Assembly: GCF_013912065.1 (NCBI RefSeq) | Contig: NZ_JACESA010000004.1 | Location: 124,001-188,000 of the forward strand | Length of the DNA: 64,000 bases | Source of the DNA: Brevundimonas sp. | GTDB lineage: Bacteria > Pseudomonadota > Alphaproteobacteria > Caulobacterales > Caulobacteraceae | Direction of reading: 5' to 3' | Shown: positions 1-8,777 of the stretch, in pieces | Numbering within the stretch: the first letter of the stretch is position 1 | Layout of the letters: the number at the start of each line of letters is the position of its first letter | Position numbers and translations under genes: made by a program | Notes under the pieces: model-generated | The model's input: the letters and a program-made list of their open reading frames with translations, nothing else | The model's database searches: none | Told to the model about the DNA's origin: nothing

Positions 1-2
1 CG

Positions 3-1829
3 GGAACTAGGGCGGCCCTGGTCGCGGTGGGTCTGACCGCGGCGCTCGCCCTCGTCACGACCGGCGCGCTGCTCATTGCCCTCATCGGTCTGGGCCGGTT
101 CTCCGGAGAGATCGATCCCGTCCGCGTCCCGGCCTGGTTCTACTATTACCGCCACGATCCCGAGGTGCGGCGCTGGCTCGGCGTCGGGGCGGGCGTGATG
201 GGTCTGATCCTTCTCATCCTCATGACCGCGATCGCTCTGGGTATGCGCAGACCGCTCCATGGCGCGGCCCGCTGGTCGACCGGCGCGGAGCAGCGTCGTC
301 ATCATTTGCGGGACCGGACCGGCATCCTGCTGGGCCAGACCGCCGACGGCCTTCTGGTCGCGGGCGGCCCTGTCCATGTGATGCTCTACGCCCCGACGCG
401 GACGGGCAAGGGCGTGGGCGTCGTGATCCCGAACCTCCTGACCTGGCCCAGTTCGGTCGTCGTCCTCGACATCAAGCGGGAGAATTTCGACGCCACGGCC
501 GGCTTTCGAAAAGAGGCGGGACAGCAGGTGCATCTGTTCAACCCGCTCGCCGCGGACGGTCGCACGGCGCGCTTCAACCCGCTCCAGCACATTGATCGCA
601 CCGCCCCGATCGTCGTTCTGGATGAACTCCAGCGCATCGCAGGCATGTTGTTTCCGGCGCACAGCCATGCCGACCCCTTCTGGTCCGAAGCCGCCCGCAC
701 CGGCTTCATCGGGGTGGGCGCCTATGTCGCCGCGACGCCGGACCTCCCATTCACGCTCGGTGAAATCTACCGTCAGCTCACCGAAGGGGACCCCCGCGAG
801 CGTTTCCCCAAACTACTGGAGGAGCGACGCCGGATCGGCGATCCGGTTCCGGCCGGCGCCGCCTCCGCCCTGACCGACTTCTGCAGTTCGGGCGAGAACA
901 CCTTCGCCTCCATCCGCCAGTCGATCACCACCCGGATGGGTCTCTGGCTCAATCCCCTGGTGGACGCGGCGACGTCCGCGAGCGACTTCGACCTCCGCGA
1001 TATCCGCAACGGCCGTCTGTCGCTCTATCTGGCGGCCTCGCCCGAGAACATGGACCGGATCGTCCCGCTCTACGCCCTCCTGTTCCAGCAACTCGTCGAT
1101 CTCAACTGCCGCACCCTGCCGGCCGCCGACACGCCGCCGACGCTGGTCTTGCTGGACGAGTTCGCCCGGCTCGGTCGCGCCCCGGTGCTGGCCCACGCCT
1201 TCGCCTGGGTCGCCGGCTATGGCCTGCGTCTGCTTCCCGTCATCCAGAGCCCGTCCCAGCTACGCGCCCTGTATGGACCGGACATCACCGAGGACATCCT
1301 CACCAACTGCGGTCTCGAGATCGTCTTCGCGCCAAAGGAGCTGAAGGTGGCCCAGGAGTTGAGCGAACGCCTCGGCTATTACACCTATCGCGCTCGCAGC
1401 CGCAGCCGCCCGATCGGTCTCGGCCAGGGCCGCCGCAGTCTGACGGACTCCGACCAGAGGCGCGCCCTCATGCTTCCGCAGGAGCTGATGCAGTTGTCGG
1501 AAAAGGCCCTGATCGTCCTGAAGGCGGGCCTTTCGCCGACGCGCGGCCGCAAGCTCGTCTACTACCGCGACCGGCGCTTCACGGATCGACTGCGCCCCCC
1601 GCCACCGCCGCCGGCGACGGCGCCCCGTACGCCCACACCGCCGCCGCCGGAGCCCCTGCCCCTGACAGAGGTGGAGACCGACATGGATTTCGACAGCATC
1701 GTCCGCCGCTTCACGGCTGAAGGCCTGACGCCCCCGGCGCCGGGTGCGACGGAGGCGGAGGTGCAGGCCTGGCTCCAGCGCGTCGTCACAGCCCCCGTCG
1801 GCGCTCCGTCCCGGGAGCGGCTGCCATGA
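3..1829 (+). CDS. Type IV coupling protein, VirD4/TraG family (5' end probably outside window)
   Basis: This is the inner-membrane ATPase that passes the relaxase-DNA complex to the mating channel. Counting from the GTG at 27, two membrane segments lie at about residues 1-23 and 53-72. Walker A follows at 122-129 (APTRTGKG), and a Walker B-like segment LVLLDEF lies near 373-379. The C-terminal tail is rich in proline. The frame is open to position 3 with no stop, and the first membrane helix would begin at residue 1 if GTG 27 were the start, so the true start is probably just upstream of the window. The stop overlaps the next ATG (ATGA), which implies translational coupling. Confidence 0.9.
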   Translation, partial: GTRAALVAVGLTAALALVTTGALLIALIGLGRFSGEIDPVRVPAWFYYYRHDPEVRRWLGVGAGVMGLILLILMTAIALGMRRPLHGAARWSTGAEQRRHHLRDRTGILLGQTADGLLVAGGPVHVMLYAPTRTGKGVGVVIPNLLTWPSSVVVLDIKRENFDATAGFRKEAGQQVHLFNPLAADGRTARFNPLQHIDRTAPIVVLDELQRIAGMLFPAHSHADPFWSEAARTGFIGVGAYVAATPDLPFTLGEIYRQLTEGDPRERFPKLLEERRRIGDPVPAGAASALTDFCSSGENTFASIRQSITTRMGLWLNPLVDAATSASDFDLRDIRNGRLSLYLAASPENMDRIVPLYALLFQQLVDLNCRTLPAADTPPTLVLLDEFARLGRAPVLAHAFAWVAGYGLRLLPVIQSPSQLRALYGPDITEDILTNCGLEIVFAPKELKVAQELSERLGYYTYRARSRSRPIGLGQGRRSLTDSDQRRALMLPQELMQLSEKALIVLKAGLSPTRGRKLVYYRDRRFTDRLRPPPPPPATAPRTPTPPPPEPLPLTEVETDMDFDSIVRRFTAEGLTPPAPGATEAEVQAWLQRVVTAPVGAPSRERLP

Positions 1830-2452
1830 CATCCGCTCGGCCAAAGCCCGCCCCGGGCAACCGTGTGTCGCCCAAGCCGGGGACGCGAGCGGACGGCCGC
1901 TCGCTCGACAAGGGCGATGTCCCGACCCAGTTGCTGGATCGCTACCTGATCGAGCGCGACCGTCAGGGTCGCCCGGAGCGCTACTATCGCGACCACAAGG
2001 CGGCGGACCCGATGTTCCGCGATCATGGCCGGGCCCTGTCCTCGCCGCAGGCGTATCCGGACGCCGTCGCCTCCATGTTGCGGATCGCCCAGCACCGCGG
2101 CTGGTCCGGCATCAAGGTCTCGGGCGACGAGGCCTTCCGCCGTGAGGTCTGGGTGCAGGGACGATCCCTGGGCCTCGACGTGGCGGGCTACAAGCCGACC
2201 GAACGGGATCGGCAGGCCGCCAATGAGCCAACCGAACGCGCCGAACGCCGCGCCACGCCCCCCAGCCGGGAGGAGATGAAGCGTCGTCTGGACATGGCCG
2301 CCGTCGTGGTCCGCACCCTCATCTCGGACCCCGCCGCCCAGGCTCGCCTGCTCCAACAGGCGTGGGCAAGAGTGCGCCCCGAGTCGGAGAAGTCCCGCGA
2401 TCTCGAAAACCGCGACGCCCGTCAGCGAGCTGAGCGAACCCGGCAGCGCTGA
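1826..2452 (+). CDS. LPD7-domain conjugation-associated protein
   Basis: The 208-residue protein has a disordered basic N-terminus (residues 1-30), then a block with RYLIERDRQGRPERYY and the phrase GWSGIKVSGDEAFRREVW. These match the large polyvalent protein-associated domain 7 found in alphaproteobacterial conjugation proteins. The C-terminus is charged and probably helical. It overlaps the coupling-protein gene by 4 bases and is likely cotranscribed with it. The domain is usually found fused to or beside relaxases; its exact role is unknown. No catalytic motif is visible. Confidence 0.75.
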   Translation: MTSARPKPAPGNRVSPKPGTRADGRSLDKGDVPTQLLDRYLIERDRQGRPERYYRDHKAADPMFRDHGRALSSPQAYPDAVASMLRIAQHRGWSGIKVSGDEAFRREVWVQGRSLGLDVAGYKPTERDRQAANEPTERAERRATPPSREEMKRRLDMAAVVVRTLISDPAAQARLLQQAWARVRPESEKSRDLENRDARQRAERTRQR

Positions 2453-2745
2453 TGAGACGGATGCTGACGGCGGGTCGAGAAGCGGTCACCGGCAACGTCA
2501 GCCATGGGGGTTAGCGGACATGCGTGGCGGCGGACAAACGGTGCTCTGAGCGCACTTGAGTGACGCCAAGCGAAACCGGGTCGCCCTCGATTGACCCGTC
2601 GAAATTTGGGGCGCTGGAGGACCGATCCGGAAAGCTTGGGTCGTCGGACGGTGGAGCTGACCGCTCTCACCGAGAACATAGTGTCCATGCGGACGCAAAT
2701 CCGCGACCTGACGCACCGGCTTTGGAAGGCTCCGGGCGTGAAACC

Positions 2746-3411
2746 TTAACAGTCAGGTTGATTACTCACCACGGCTTCCAGCTTGGTTTTTCGATCACGC
2801 AGGTAGATCAAACCAAACTCGCTCGCGATAATGAACGAGCGGCGGAACGCTTCCACGGCTTGATAATATTTCGCCTCGCCGTCACGTGCGGGATCCTGCG
2901 CCGATATGAAATAATAGACCATCCGCTTTTCCTCATCGAGGCGCGCTATGCTGTTGTGAAGGAAACGGCTGCTAAGGTGCACAAACTCGCAGGCGTCGTT
3001 GTAGGTGCCCTCCACCCAAGGCATCGTGGGCTTGAGGCGATTGACGAGGTAGCGGTCGGTCATCCGCTGACCATTATCGCTCTTCCACTTATCCATCTTC
3101 TCACCCGTCATCATCGCAGCGGCGAACGCTTCGGGGTCGGCGACCATGGAAAGTGCGCCAAGCCTCAGAGCACAGTCGAGTTGAAGACGCACCAGGGGCG
3201 CGGCGCAGGTGAAGTTCTCATCCTCGATCATCATGCGGAAGCCGCGCGCCAATCCGAGGCTTCTCTTCACGCTTGCCAGAATCATCTCATCGACCTTCCA
3301 GCTGCCACCCGGGACCATCACGGCGCCGAGGTCGCGGATGAGCTTGCTTTCCAGTTGGCTCAGTTCTTCCAACCGTTCGCTAAGGGGGCGTGGCGCTGGG
3401 ATGTCGGTCAT
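2746..3411 (-). CDS. Hypothetical protein, unknown family
   Basis: I do not recognise this 221-residue protein. It is largely helical, with no signal peptide, membrane segment or clear catalytic motif. The start was set at the ATG at 3411 (MTDIPAPRPLSERLEEL) because the upstream extension to 3510 reads as non-protein-like sequence. No convincing Shine-Dalgarno site is seen. It lies downstream of the relaxase on the same strand, with a gap of about 140 bases, and converges with the LPD7 gene. Its composition looks less GC-rich than the conjugation genes around it, so it may be a cargo insertion. Confidence 0.6.
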   Translation of the reverse strand: MTDIPAPRPLSERLEELSQLESKLIRDLGAVMVPGGSWKVDEMILASVKRSLGLARGFRMMIEDENFTCAAPLVRLQLDCALRLGALSMVADPEAFAAAMMTGEKMDKWKSDNGQRMTDRYLVNRLKPTMPWVEGTYNDACEFVHLSSRFLHNSIARLDEEKRMVYYFISAQDPARDGEAKYYQAVEAFRRSFIIASEFGLIYLRDRKTKLEAVVSNQPDC

Positions 3412-3554
3412 GGGCTCAACATAGGACGAGTCCGCGCAGCTGCGAGCCAAGCCGACACGACGGTTGGATCCGAACATCCCTCCCGTGCGGGGCGCATGTG
3501 CCGGGTTCACGCTAAGCCACCCGGCTTTTGCCCCAGCCAGACATCAAACGATCT

Positions 3555-4559
3555 TCAGCGGGTCCGCCCCCTGCCCCGCTCCGACCGCCCCCGATCCTCT
3601 CCGAGCGCCCGAGCGAGGATCTCCCGCCGGGTCGCCACAGACGGCATGTTCCGGATGAACGTCTCCAGATCTCGTCCGAGGCTGCGGTCCGCCTCCGATT
3701 TCGACGCCTGGAGCCGCAGGGCTTCGACCACGAGCGCCTTGCGGATCTGCGCCTGTCTCTGGCGTAGTCGCACTTCCCAGGGCGCCGCTTCCGCCGGCGA
3801 CCGGGCCGCGTCCTTCAGGGCGCCTTTCAGGGTCTCCGGCATCGCCCCCTCTCCGCGCTCGAACCGCTCACGCAACTTCCGAACGGGCGTGCGTTCGCTC
3901 TTGCGCACCACGCCCCGCGCACGTCGCGGCGTGGCTTCCGCCTCGACGCCGCGATCGCGTAGGGCCGCTGCGAAGGTCTCGCGCCAGAGCTGGAGGTCCG
4001 CCTTGCGCGGATTGAGCCTTTCCCCGTCGCGTCCGAGCGCCCGGACGGTGAGATGGACGTGGGGATGTCGATCGTCCGTATGCAGGGCGAAGACATAGGG
4101 ATGGCGATCGCCGAACACGGCGTCCGCGAAGGCGCGCGAGGCATCGTGAACGCGGCCGGGATCGACCCCCGCCGGCATGCTCAGAACGATCGACAGAGAG
4201 ACCGGAGCATCCTTTCGGGACGCCAGCACATCCAGTTCGGCGCGCCAATCCTCGGCCAAGGCGCGGACCTCCGCCCGTCCCGACAGACGTTCGCCGTCGG
4301 GTCCCTCCAGGACCAGTTTTCCGTTCCGGGTGATGTAATCCAGGTGGCGTTGCAGATGGCCACCGTCCCGCGTTCGTCCGGTGATCTTGACCATCACCTC
4401 CGGGACCCGGCGTGCGACGCGCTGAAGCCTGGCGTTTGCCGGCTCGCTTCCCTTTCCTCTGGTGACACGCAGCACCGCGTGCGCCAGCCTCGCCCGCCGC
4501 ATGCGGACGGGAGGACGCAGCGCCTCCTCGAACCCGGAAGGGACGCGAAAGTCGTTCAC
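3555..4559 (-). CDS. Relaxase/mobilisation nuclease, VirD2-like
   Basis: This enzyme would nick oriT and stay bound to the 5' end of the transferred strand. The start is set at GTG 4559, which overlaps the MobC stop as GTGA; this gives 334 residues. The candidate catalytic tyrosine is Y75 in HLDYITRNG. The histidine motif is HPHVHL (H165, H167, H169), preceded by H160 in FALHTDDR. The C-terminal third is basic and charged. A longer frame runs to 5111 but that extension is a shadow of mobC. Together with MobC and the candidate oriT it forms the DNA-processing module; the coupling protein lies on the opposite strand. Confidence 0.88.
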   Translation of the reverse strand: MNDFRVPSGFEEALRPPVRMRRARLAHAVLRVTRGKGSEPANARLQRVARRVPEVMVKITGRTRDGGHLQRHLDYITRNGKLVLEGPDGERLSGRAEVRALAEDWRAELDVLASRKDAPVSLSIVLSMPAGVDPGRVHDASRAFADAVFGDRHPYVFALHTDDRHPHVHLTVRALGRDGERLNPRKADLQLWRETFAAALRDRGVEAEATPRRARGVVRKSERTPVRKLRERFERGEGAMPETLKGALKDAARSPAEAAPWEVRLRQRQAQIRKALVVEALRLQASKSEADRSLGRDLETFIRNMPSVATRREILARALGEDRGRSERGRGRTR

Positions 4560-5077
4560 GGGTCGGTGGACCAGTACGACAGGTTGCCCGCGAAAGCGTC
4601 CCGCACCCCGGTCAAGTGCGCGCGAATTTCGCGGGCGTAGGCGTCCAGCTGGGCGACTTCCAGGTCCAGCACCGCGCCCTCCATCACCGCCGTATTCAGG
4701 GCCCGGGCGATCTGGTTGATGTTGACGCCGATGCGGCGAAGCTCGCGCTGTACCTCGAGAAAGGCGATCGCCTCGCCACGGCTGAGTTGGGGGCGCCCAT
4801 GCAGTCGCGCACGGATCAGGGCCACGGTCCATTGTGTCCGGGATTGGCCTCTCAGGGCCGCCTCGCGCTCCAGGGCGGCCATGTCCACGAGGGTCAGTCG
4901 CAGGCCCAATTTGCTCGACAGGCGCGCAGGCGGCGGCGTTTGAGCCTCCGGAAAGGGCGCCTGCGCCGCCGCCTCCATCAGCCGGCGCAGGAGCCGGGCG
5001 CGCCCGCCGCTCAGGGCCGCGGCGGCGTCGAAGCGGCGGATCAGATCGGGCGGGACGCGGAGGGTGAGGCGATCCAT
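4556..5077 (-). CDS. mobC: MobC-like relaxosome accessory protein
   Basis: The 173-residue protein is a mobilisation accessory factor. It has a ribbon-helix-helix-like N-terminus (MDRLTLRVPPDLIRRFDAA) and the MobC signature ELRRIGVNINQIARALN near residues 112-128. Such proteins bind oriT and help the relaxase open the DNA. The stop overlaps the relaxase GTG by 4 bases, so the two are translationally coupled. The candidate nic site is about 45 bases upstream of the start, where this family's target would be expected. Confidence 0.85.
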   Translation of the reverse strand: MDRLTLRVPPDLIRRFDAAAALSGGRARLLRRLMEAAAQAPFPEAQTPPPARLSSKLGLRLTLVDMAALEREAALRGQSRTQWTVALIRARLHGRPQLSRGEAIAFLEVQRELRRIGVNINQIARALNTAVMEGAVLDLEVAQLDAYAREIRAHLTGVRDAFAGNLSYWSTDP

Positions 5078-5113
5078 GGGGGTGTCGGTCTGTCAGACAT
5101 TGCCGGCGCAAAG

Positions 5114-5162
5114 CCTATCCTGCCCTAGACCGTCACCCCCTTCGCCCCGTAGGCCTACGGGG
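5114..5162 (+). other. Candidate oriT: IncP/Ti-type nic core plus adjacent perfect palindrome
   Basis: The sequence CCTATCCTGCCC at 5114-5125 matches the IncP/Ti nic consensus YATCCTG|Y; by analogy the nick would fall between 5122 and 5123. A perfect 18-base palindrome, CCCCGTAGGCCTACGGGG, lies at 5145-5162. Both sit directly upstream of mobC and the relaxase gene. The call rests on motif match and position, not on experiment. Confidence 0.65.
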
Positions 5163-5274
5163 CTCCCCGCCCCCCCTCGGCGACCGATTCCGGCCGCTCG
5201 CCCACCGCCCTGAAGGGCGCCCCAGCCGGGCGGACGATTTGCTTCAGATGGGCTGTGCGCCATGATCCGAAAGC

Positions 5275-6432
5275 ATGACGGATCCAGCCAAAGCCCGCGC
5301 GGCGCTTCAGCTCATCGAATACATCTCCGACCGTCTCACACAGACGCGCCTCCTGTTCGCCTCGGACGCCGAACACAAGAAAGCCTTCCATGGCGAAGCG
5401 GCCCAAGCCGTCCGGGATTGGCGCCGTTCGGCGGTCTGCATGTTTCCGGGCTGTGCCGAACGCACGATCGTCGCCTCGCACACGCTTCAGCGTGCCGGGC
5501 CGATCTCCCCACTGCTGGAAGACGATCACGTCCTCACACCGCGATCCTACAAGGGGCGTTTGTCGATGGTGAAAATCGGCGGTGCGGAGGCATCCACATT
5601 TCCGGGGTACTGCGCCGGGCATGAGAACGCCTTCTCGTCGTTCGAGAGGGGGCGCACGATCAGAAGCGAGACCGATCTCGCCCTGCAAATCTTCCGCAGC
5701 CTTTGCCGGGAGATCCGGCGCAAGGAATTCGATCTGGCCCGGCTAGAGACACGCGTCGCCGATCTCCATGCGCGCCTGTCCCGAGACGTCGAGCATGAGG
5801 CGCGCCGTCTGGGGGTGGAGTTCAGCACCTTCACCTACGAGGGCATGCACCTCAATCTCGCGGAAGACTACATCGAAGAGGCGGGCCGGACTCTTGCCGA
5901 ACTTCGGGCGCTCCATGCCGCCCACTACCCGGCGGTTGAGCGATCCGGCCCCACCGGTCTGGAGGGCATCGCTTTCGAGATCGAGCTCCCCTTTCCGGTA
6001 GCCCTGTCAGGGATGACCGATCTGCACTTGCCGGATCGCACCGTCATGTGCCTGCTTGGTGTGATCCCGCAAGACGCTGGAACCCTCATCTTCATGGTCG
6101 GGCCGCCCGGGTCCCAGGACCGGATCAACGGCCATCTGGAACACAAGACCGCCCGGCTTCCGCTCATCGACACGATCGAGCGCTGGATGATCCGGGGGAC
6201 GGACCACTGGTTCATCAAGCCCTCGGTCTGGCGAGCGATACCCGCCGCGCGCCAGCGCGCGCTGCTCGCCGAGATGCAGAAGGCGGACCACAGCATTGCG
6301 ACGCCACTCACGCTGTCGATCTTCGATGACATGCGACGCGAGGCGGCGGCGGTTGCTTTCCCGCCGCCGCCTGCCGTTCGCAGCCCCTTGGTGGAGGCCT
6401 ATGTCGCGGAACAGCTCAACAGGATCTGTTGA
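5275..6432 (+). CDS. Hypothetical protein with a zinc-finger/HNH-like Cys-His domain
   Basis: The 385-residue protein has a conserved-looking Cys/His block: C55 and C60 in CMFPGC, S68-H69 in VASHT, then C113 and H116 in FPGYCAGHE. This would fit a zinc site in an HNH-like or treble-clef fold, but no nuclease activity can be assigned. The rest is mixed helix and strand with no membrane segment. It reads away from oriT and converges with ardC, with a 3-base gap between their ends. In a leading-region position it could be expressed early after transfer; that is inference. Confidence 0.65.
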   Translation: MTDPAKARAALQLIEYISDRLTQTRLLFASDAEHKKAFHGEAAQAVRDWRRSAVCMFPGCAERTIVASHTLQRAGPISPLLEDDHVLTPRSYKGRLSMVKIGGAEASTFPGYCAGHENAFSSFERGRTIRSETDLALQIFRSLCREIRRKEFDLARLETRVADLHARLSRDVEHEARRLGVEFSTFTYEGMHLNLAEDYIEEAGRTLAELRALHAAHYPAVERSGPTGLEGIAFEIELPFPVALSGMTDLHLPDRTVMCLLGVIPQDAGTLIFMVGPPGSQDRINGHLEHKTARLPLIDTIERWMIRGTDHWFIKPSVWRAIPAARQRALLAEMQKADHSIATPLTLSIFDDMRREAAAVAFPPPPAVRSPLVEAYVAEQLNRIC

Positions 6433-6435
6433 CGC

Positions 6436-7332
6436 TCACGCCGGCGGTTGCGGCTGCAGACCGTGGAGATAGTCGACTGCCTTCTGCGCGTGCGAGGCCG
6501 CCGAGACGATGAAGCGCTTGTCGTCCTTCAGGACCTGGAGCCAGCTGCCGATATAGGCGGCGTGGTCCTCCCGGGGTTCGAGGGCCAGTCCCAGATCGGC
6601 GCAGAGGAAGGCGGCGCCGAGTTCGGCGACCAGCTCCTCGCGGGCATAGCCGGCGTCCCCGAAGCGCTGGCGCCCCAGGTCCCGGTCAAGACGGGTGGGA
6701 TGGCGCGTCCAGTGGGTCATCTCGTGGCCGAGGGTGCTGTAGTAGTCGTCCGCCGTTTCGAAACATTCGAACGGCGGCATCTGCACATGGTCAGGACCCG
6801 GGGCGTAGTAGGCGCTGCCGCCGCCGTGCCGGATCTCGGCGCCGCAGTGTCTGAAGAAGGCGTCGATGCGGGCGATCCGTTCATCCGGATTGATGTCGAT
6901 GGCTTCCGGGTCGCCGTAGCGCTCTGGCAGGCCGTCGATCTGGTCGACGTTGAAGACGGTGTAGGCCTTCAGGAACGGGATGCGCTGCTGGACATCCGCG
7001 CCCGTGTCGTCGGTGTCTTCACGGACGATCTGGTTGGCGTAGACGACCGTCGCGCCGCGTTCGCCCTTTCGGACGTGGGCGCCGAGGGCCAGCGCCTGAC
7101 GGAAGGTCATCCAGGTGGACCGGCTGAAACCCCGGCTGGCCGCCTCGCCCCAGAGCAGGACGACATTGATGCCGTTGTAGGGCGTTCCATCATGGCGGAG
7201 CGGACGGCTGACGGAGATCGAGGCCTTCCAGGGCTGGGTCCAGGGGCGGACCCCGGCTTCGAGCTGGGCGATGATCTGTTGGGTGATCCGGGTATGGATG
7301 TTCGGGCGTGCGGGATCGGCGGGGCGCGTCAT
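6436..7332 (-). CDS. ardC: ArdC-type antirestriction protein (ssDNA-binding domain plus zincin)
   Basis: The 298-residue protein has an N-terminal ArdC ssDNA-binding domain (PWTQPWKA, NGINVVLLW, WMTFRQALALGAHVRKGE) and a C-terminal zincin-like metallopeptidase domain. The zinc motif is HEMTH at residues 203-207, with AREELVAELGA downstream supplying a probable third ligand. Proteins of this type protect incoming conjugative ssDNA from host restriction. The gene is upstream of DUF736 on the ICE map and reads on the same strand as it. The length is normal for the family. Confidence 0.9.
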   Translation of the reverse strand: MTRPADPARPNIHTRITQQIIAQLEAGVRPWTQPWKASISVSRPLRHDGTPYNGINVVLLWGEAASRGFSRSTWMTFRQALALGAHVRKGERGATVVYANQIVREDTDDTGADVQQRIPFLKAYTVFNVDQIDGLPERYGDPEAIDINPDERIARIDAFFRHCGAEIRHGGGSAYYAPGPDHVQMPPFECFETADDYYSTLGHEMTHWTRHPTRLDRDLGRQRFGDAGYAREELVAELGAAFLCADLGLALEPREDHAAYIGSWLQVLKDDKRFIVSAASHAQKAVDYLHGLQPQPPA

Positions 7333-7404
7333 GGCGGCCTCCTCGAAACGGATTGTGGGAAGAAGGAGCGGCGGCGCGATCTTCGCGCCGCCGCGGCTCT
7401 TGGT

Positions 7405-7698
7405 TCAGCGGGACCAGATCAGGCTGTGTCCGCCCTCGACCTCCACCAGGGAGGCGTAGATCGGCGCCGGGAAGCTGGGATCGTCGAGCTTGACCGAGAG
7501 GTAGTCGCGGTCTTGCTGGCTCTTGCGCTTCCAGGCGGCGCCGAACTCGGTCTGGCCGGCGAAGATCCGGAAGTCGGGGGCCTTGTCGTCGTTCTTCTCG
7601 TTGGGCCGCAGAACCGCCGACTTGACGTTGAGGGTGAGGGTCTTGATCGAACCGGTGTAGCCGTCGCCTTGAGCGGTGAAGGTGCCGATGGTGGCCAT
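7405..7698 (-). CDS. DUF736 family protein
   Basis: This 97-residue protein starts [21 protein letters not shown] and ends with the typical [15 protein letters not shown]. It matches the DUF736 family, found almost only on alphaproteobacterial plasmids and ICEs beside ArdC. Function is unknown. The start is fixed by a GGAGAG ribosome binding site about 5 bases upstream; the longer frame to 7980 has no support. It is followed by ardC after about 70 bases and is probably in one operon with it. Confidence 0.87.
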   Translation of the reverse strand: MATIGTFTAQGDGYTGSIKTLTLNVKSAVLRPNEKNDDKAPDFRIFAGQTEFGAAWKRKSQQDRDYLSVKLDDPSFPAPIYASLVEVEGGHSLIWSR

Positions 7699-8046
7699 GT
7701 CAGTCTCTCCTTTGCTTCGGGCCACGCCTGCCGCGGCCTCGATGGCGATCGGGAGACCGGGGCCCGGGCGGCGCGCAGGGAGAGCGGAGCGAGCCCCCCG
7801 CAGCGAAGCGGAGGACCGCGACAAGAGACTTTCTTGTTTCGCGAGGAAGGCCGTCAGGCCGGGGATGAAAGTCGCGCAAGCGGTTGCGCCAGCCGACCGG
7901 GTTTCGGTCAGATCCGCCTCATCGAGAGGCCGCGCCGGCTGGCGCGAAAAGGATGCGAGACCCCCGGCCGCCCCGAACACCCGGTCATCGCCATGGCCCC
8001 CGGCACGGTTGATCAGGCTCCCACCCGCCCAGGCTCAAACCGGCGC
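7699..8046. other. Non-coding interval between DUF736 and the YedK-type gene
   Basis: No gene is supported here. A frame extending DUF736 upstream exists but is low-complexity and has no start signal. The interval must hold the promoter of the DUF736-ardC pair on the minus strand; no clear -35/-10 pair was recognised. Confidence 0.4.
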
Positions 8047-8625
8047 TCAGGCTGCGGCGGGGAAGACCTTCTCGACGTCAAGGCTCCCGGCGGGCAGAGC
8101 CCGCAACAGTTCGGTCTGTGGCCGCTGAAGGTCGAGCCAAGCCGCACCGTCCTCGGGCCGAAGCACCACGATCTGCCGGTCGTGATAGGGGGCGATATCC
8201 TCCCCCGGCTCGGTGGTCAGCATGGCGAAGGCGCCCTCCTTGATCAGGCCCGCCACCCAGAAGAGCCGCTGGCCGGACAGGGTGAAGCGCCATTTGGTCT
8301 TTCGCTTCTGTTCGGGCTCGGGGTCGGTGAATTCGAAGAAGCCGTCCGCCGGGATCAGGCACCGGTGCGACCCGTCGAAGGATCGCCCATCGGAACGGAA
8401 GTTGAAGACCGGGCGTCCGCCCGGCCCTTTCCAGGCCCAGGGGGTCATCACGGCCTCGGGACCCTCCGCCCCCATCTGGATGATCGGGGCCCGATCCCCG
8501 ATGCGGATCGAGGCCATCGGACCGAAGTTCGGCATGCCGCCGGGAAAGACGAGCCGGTTTCCCGTCGAATTGAACGCCGCGATCACGTCGTCGAACGGCA
8601 GGATGAGCTGGTACTCGTTGCACAT
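8047..8625 (-). CDS. SOS response-associated peptidase, HMCES/YedK type
   Basis: The 192-residue protein shields abasic sites in ssDNA by forming a covalent link through Cys2. The start is ATG 8625, giving M-C-N-E-Y, so Met removal exposes the catalytic cysteine; the GTG at 8628 would spoil this and was rejected. Other family motifs are visible: N-F-R-S-D near residue 75, SHRCLIPADGFFEF near 86-99 and APYHDRQIVVL with its histidine near 147. It is divergent from imuA, and the LexA box between them could serve both. It fits a role in protecting ssDNA during transfer or SOS. Confidence 0.9.
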   Translation of the reverse strand: MCNEYQLILPFDDVIAAFNSTGNRLVFPGGMPNFGPMASIRIGDRAPIIQMGAEGPEAVMTPWAWKGPGGRPVFNFRSDGRSFDGSHRCLIPADGFFEFTDPEPEQKRKTKWRFTLSGQRLFWVAGLIKEGAFAMLTTEPGEDIAPYHDRQIVVLRPEDGAAWLDLQRPQTELLRALPAGSLDVEKVFPAAA

Positions 8626-8733
8626 CACGCGATCTCCCGGGCCCTTGAACCGAGGATTCCACGAGGCCGACCTGACCGCAAATCCCGGGGATAAGGCGGC
8701 AACCGGATTGACTCCGACGCCGCCTTAGAACCA

Positions 8734-8748
8734 GAACGTTTCAAGAAC
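8734..8748 (+). promoter_or_regulatory. LexA box upstream of imuA (GAAC-N7-GAAC)
   Basis: The sequence GAACGTTTCAAGAAC is the exact alphaproteobacterial LexA site, read on the other strand as GTTC-N7-GTTC. It lies 29 bases upstream of imuA and about 110 bases from the divergent YedK-type gene. Confidence 0.88.
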
Positions 8749-8777
8749 ATTTAATCCCCCTCAAGGAGGACCCGTCC

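Noticed and set aside
2557-2748. Short plus-strand frame ending in a coiled-coil-like segment (ENIVSMRTQIRDLTHRLWK)
   Set aside because: No ATG start, no ribosome site and no recognisable family; possibly a gene remnant but not supportable.
2560-4098. A 512-codon plus-strand open frame
   Set aside because: It runs antisense through the hypothetical gene and the relaxase and has no family-like sequence; GC-rich third positions keep the frame open.
4560-5111. Extension of the relaxase frame to 5111
   Set aside because: The region encodes MobC in another frame, and the GTGA overlap gives a natural relaxase start.
6448-8694. A 748-codon plus-strand open frame
   Set aside because: It is the shadow of ardC, DUF736 and the YedK-type gene, all with recognised products on the minus strand.
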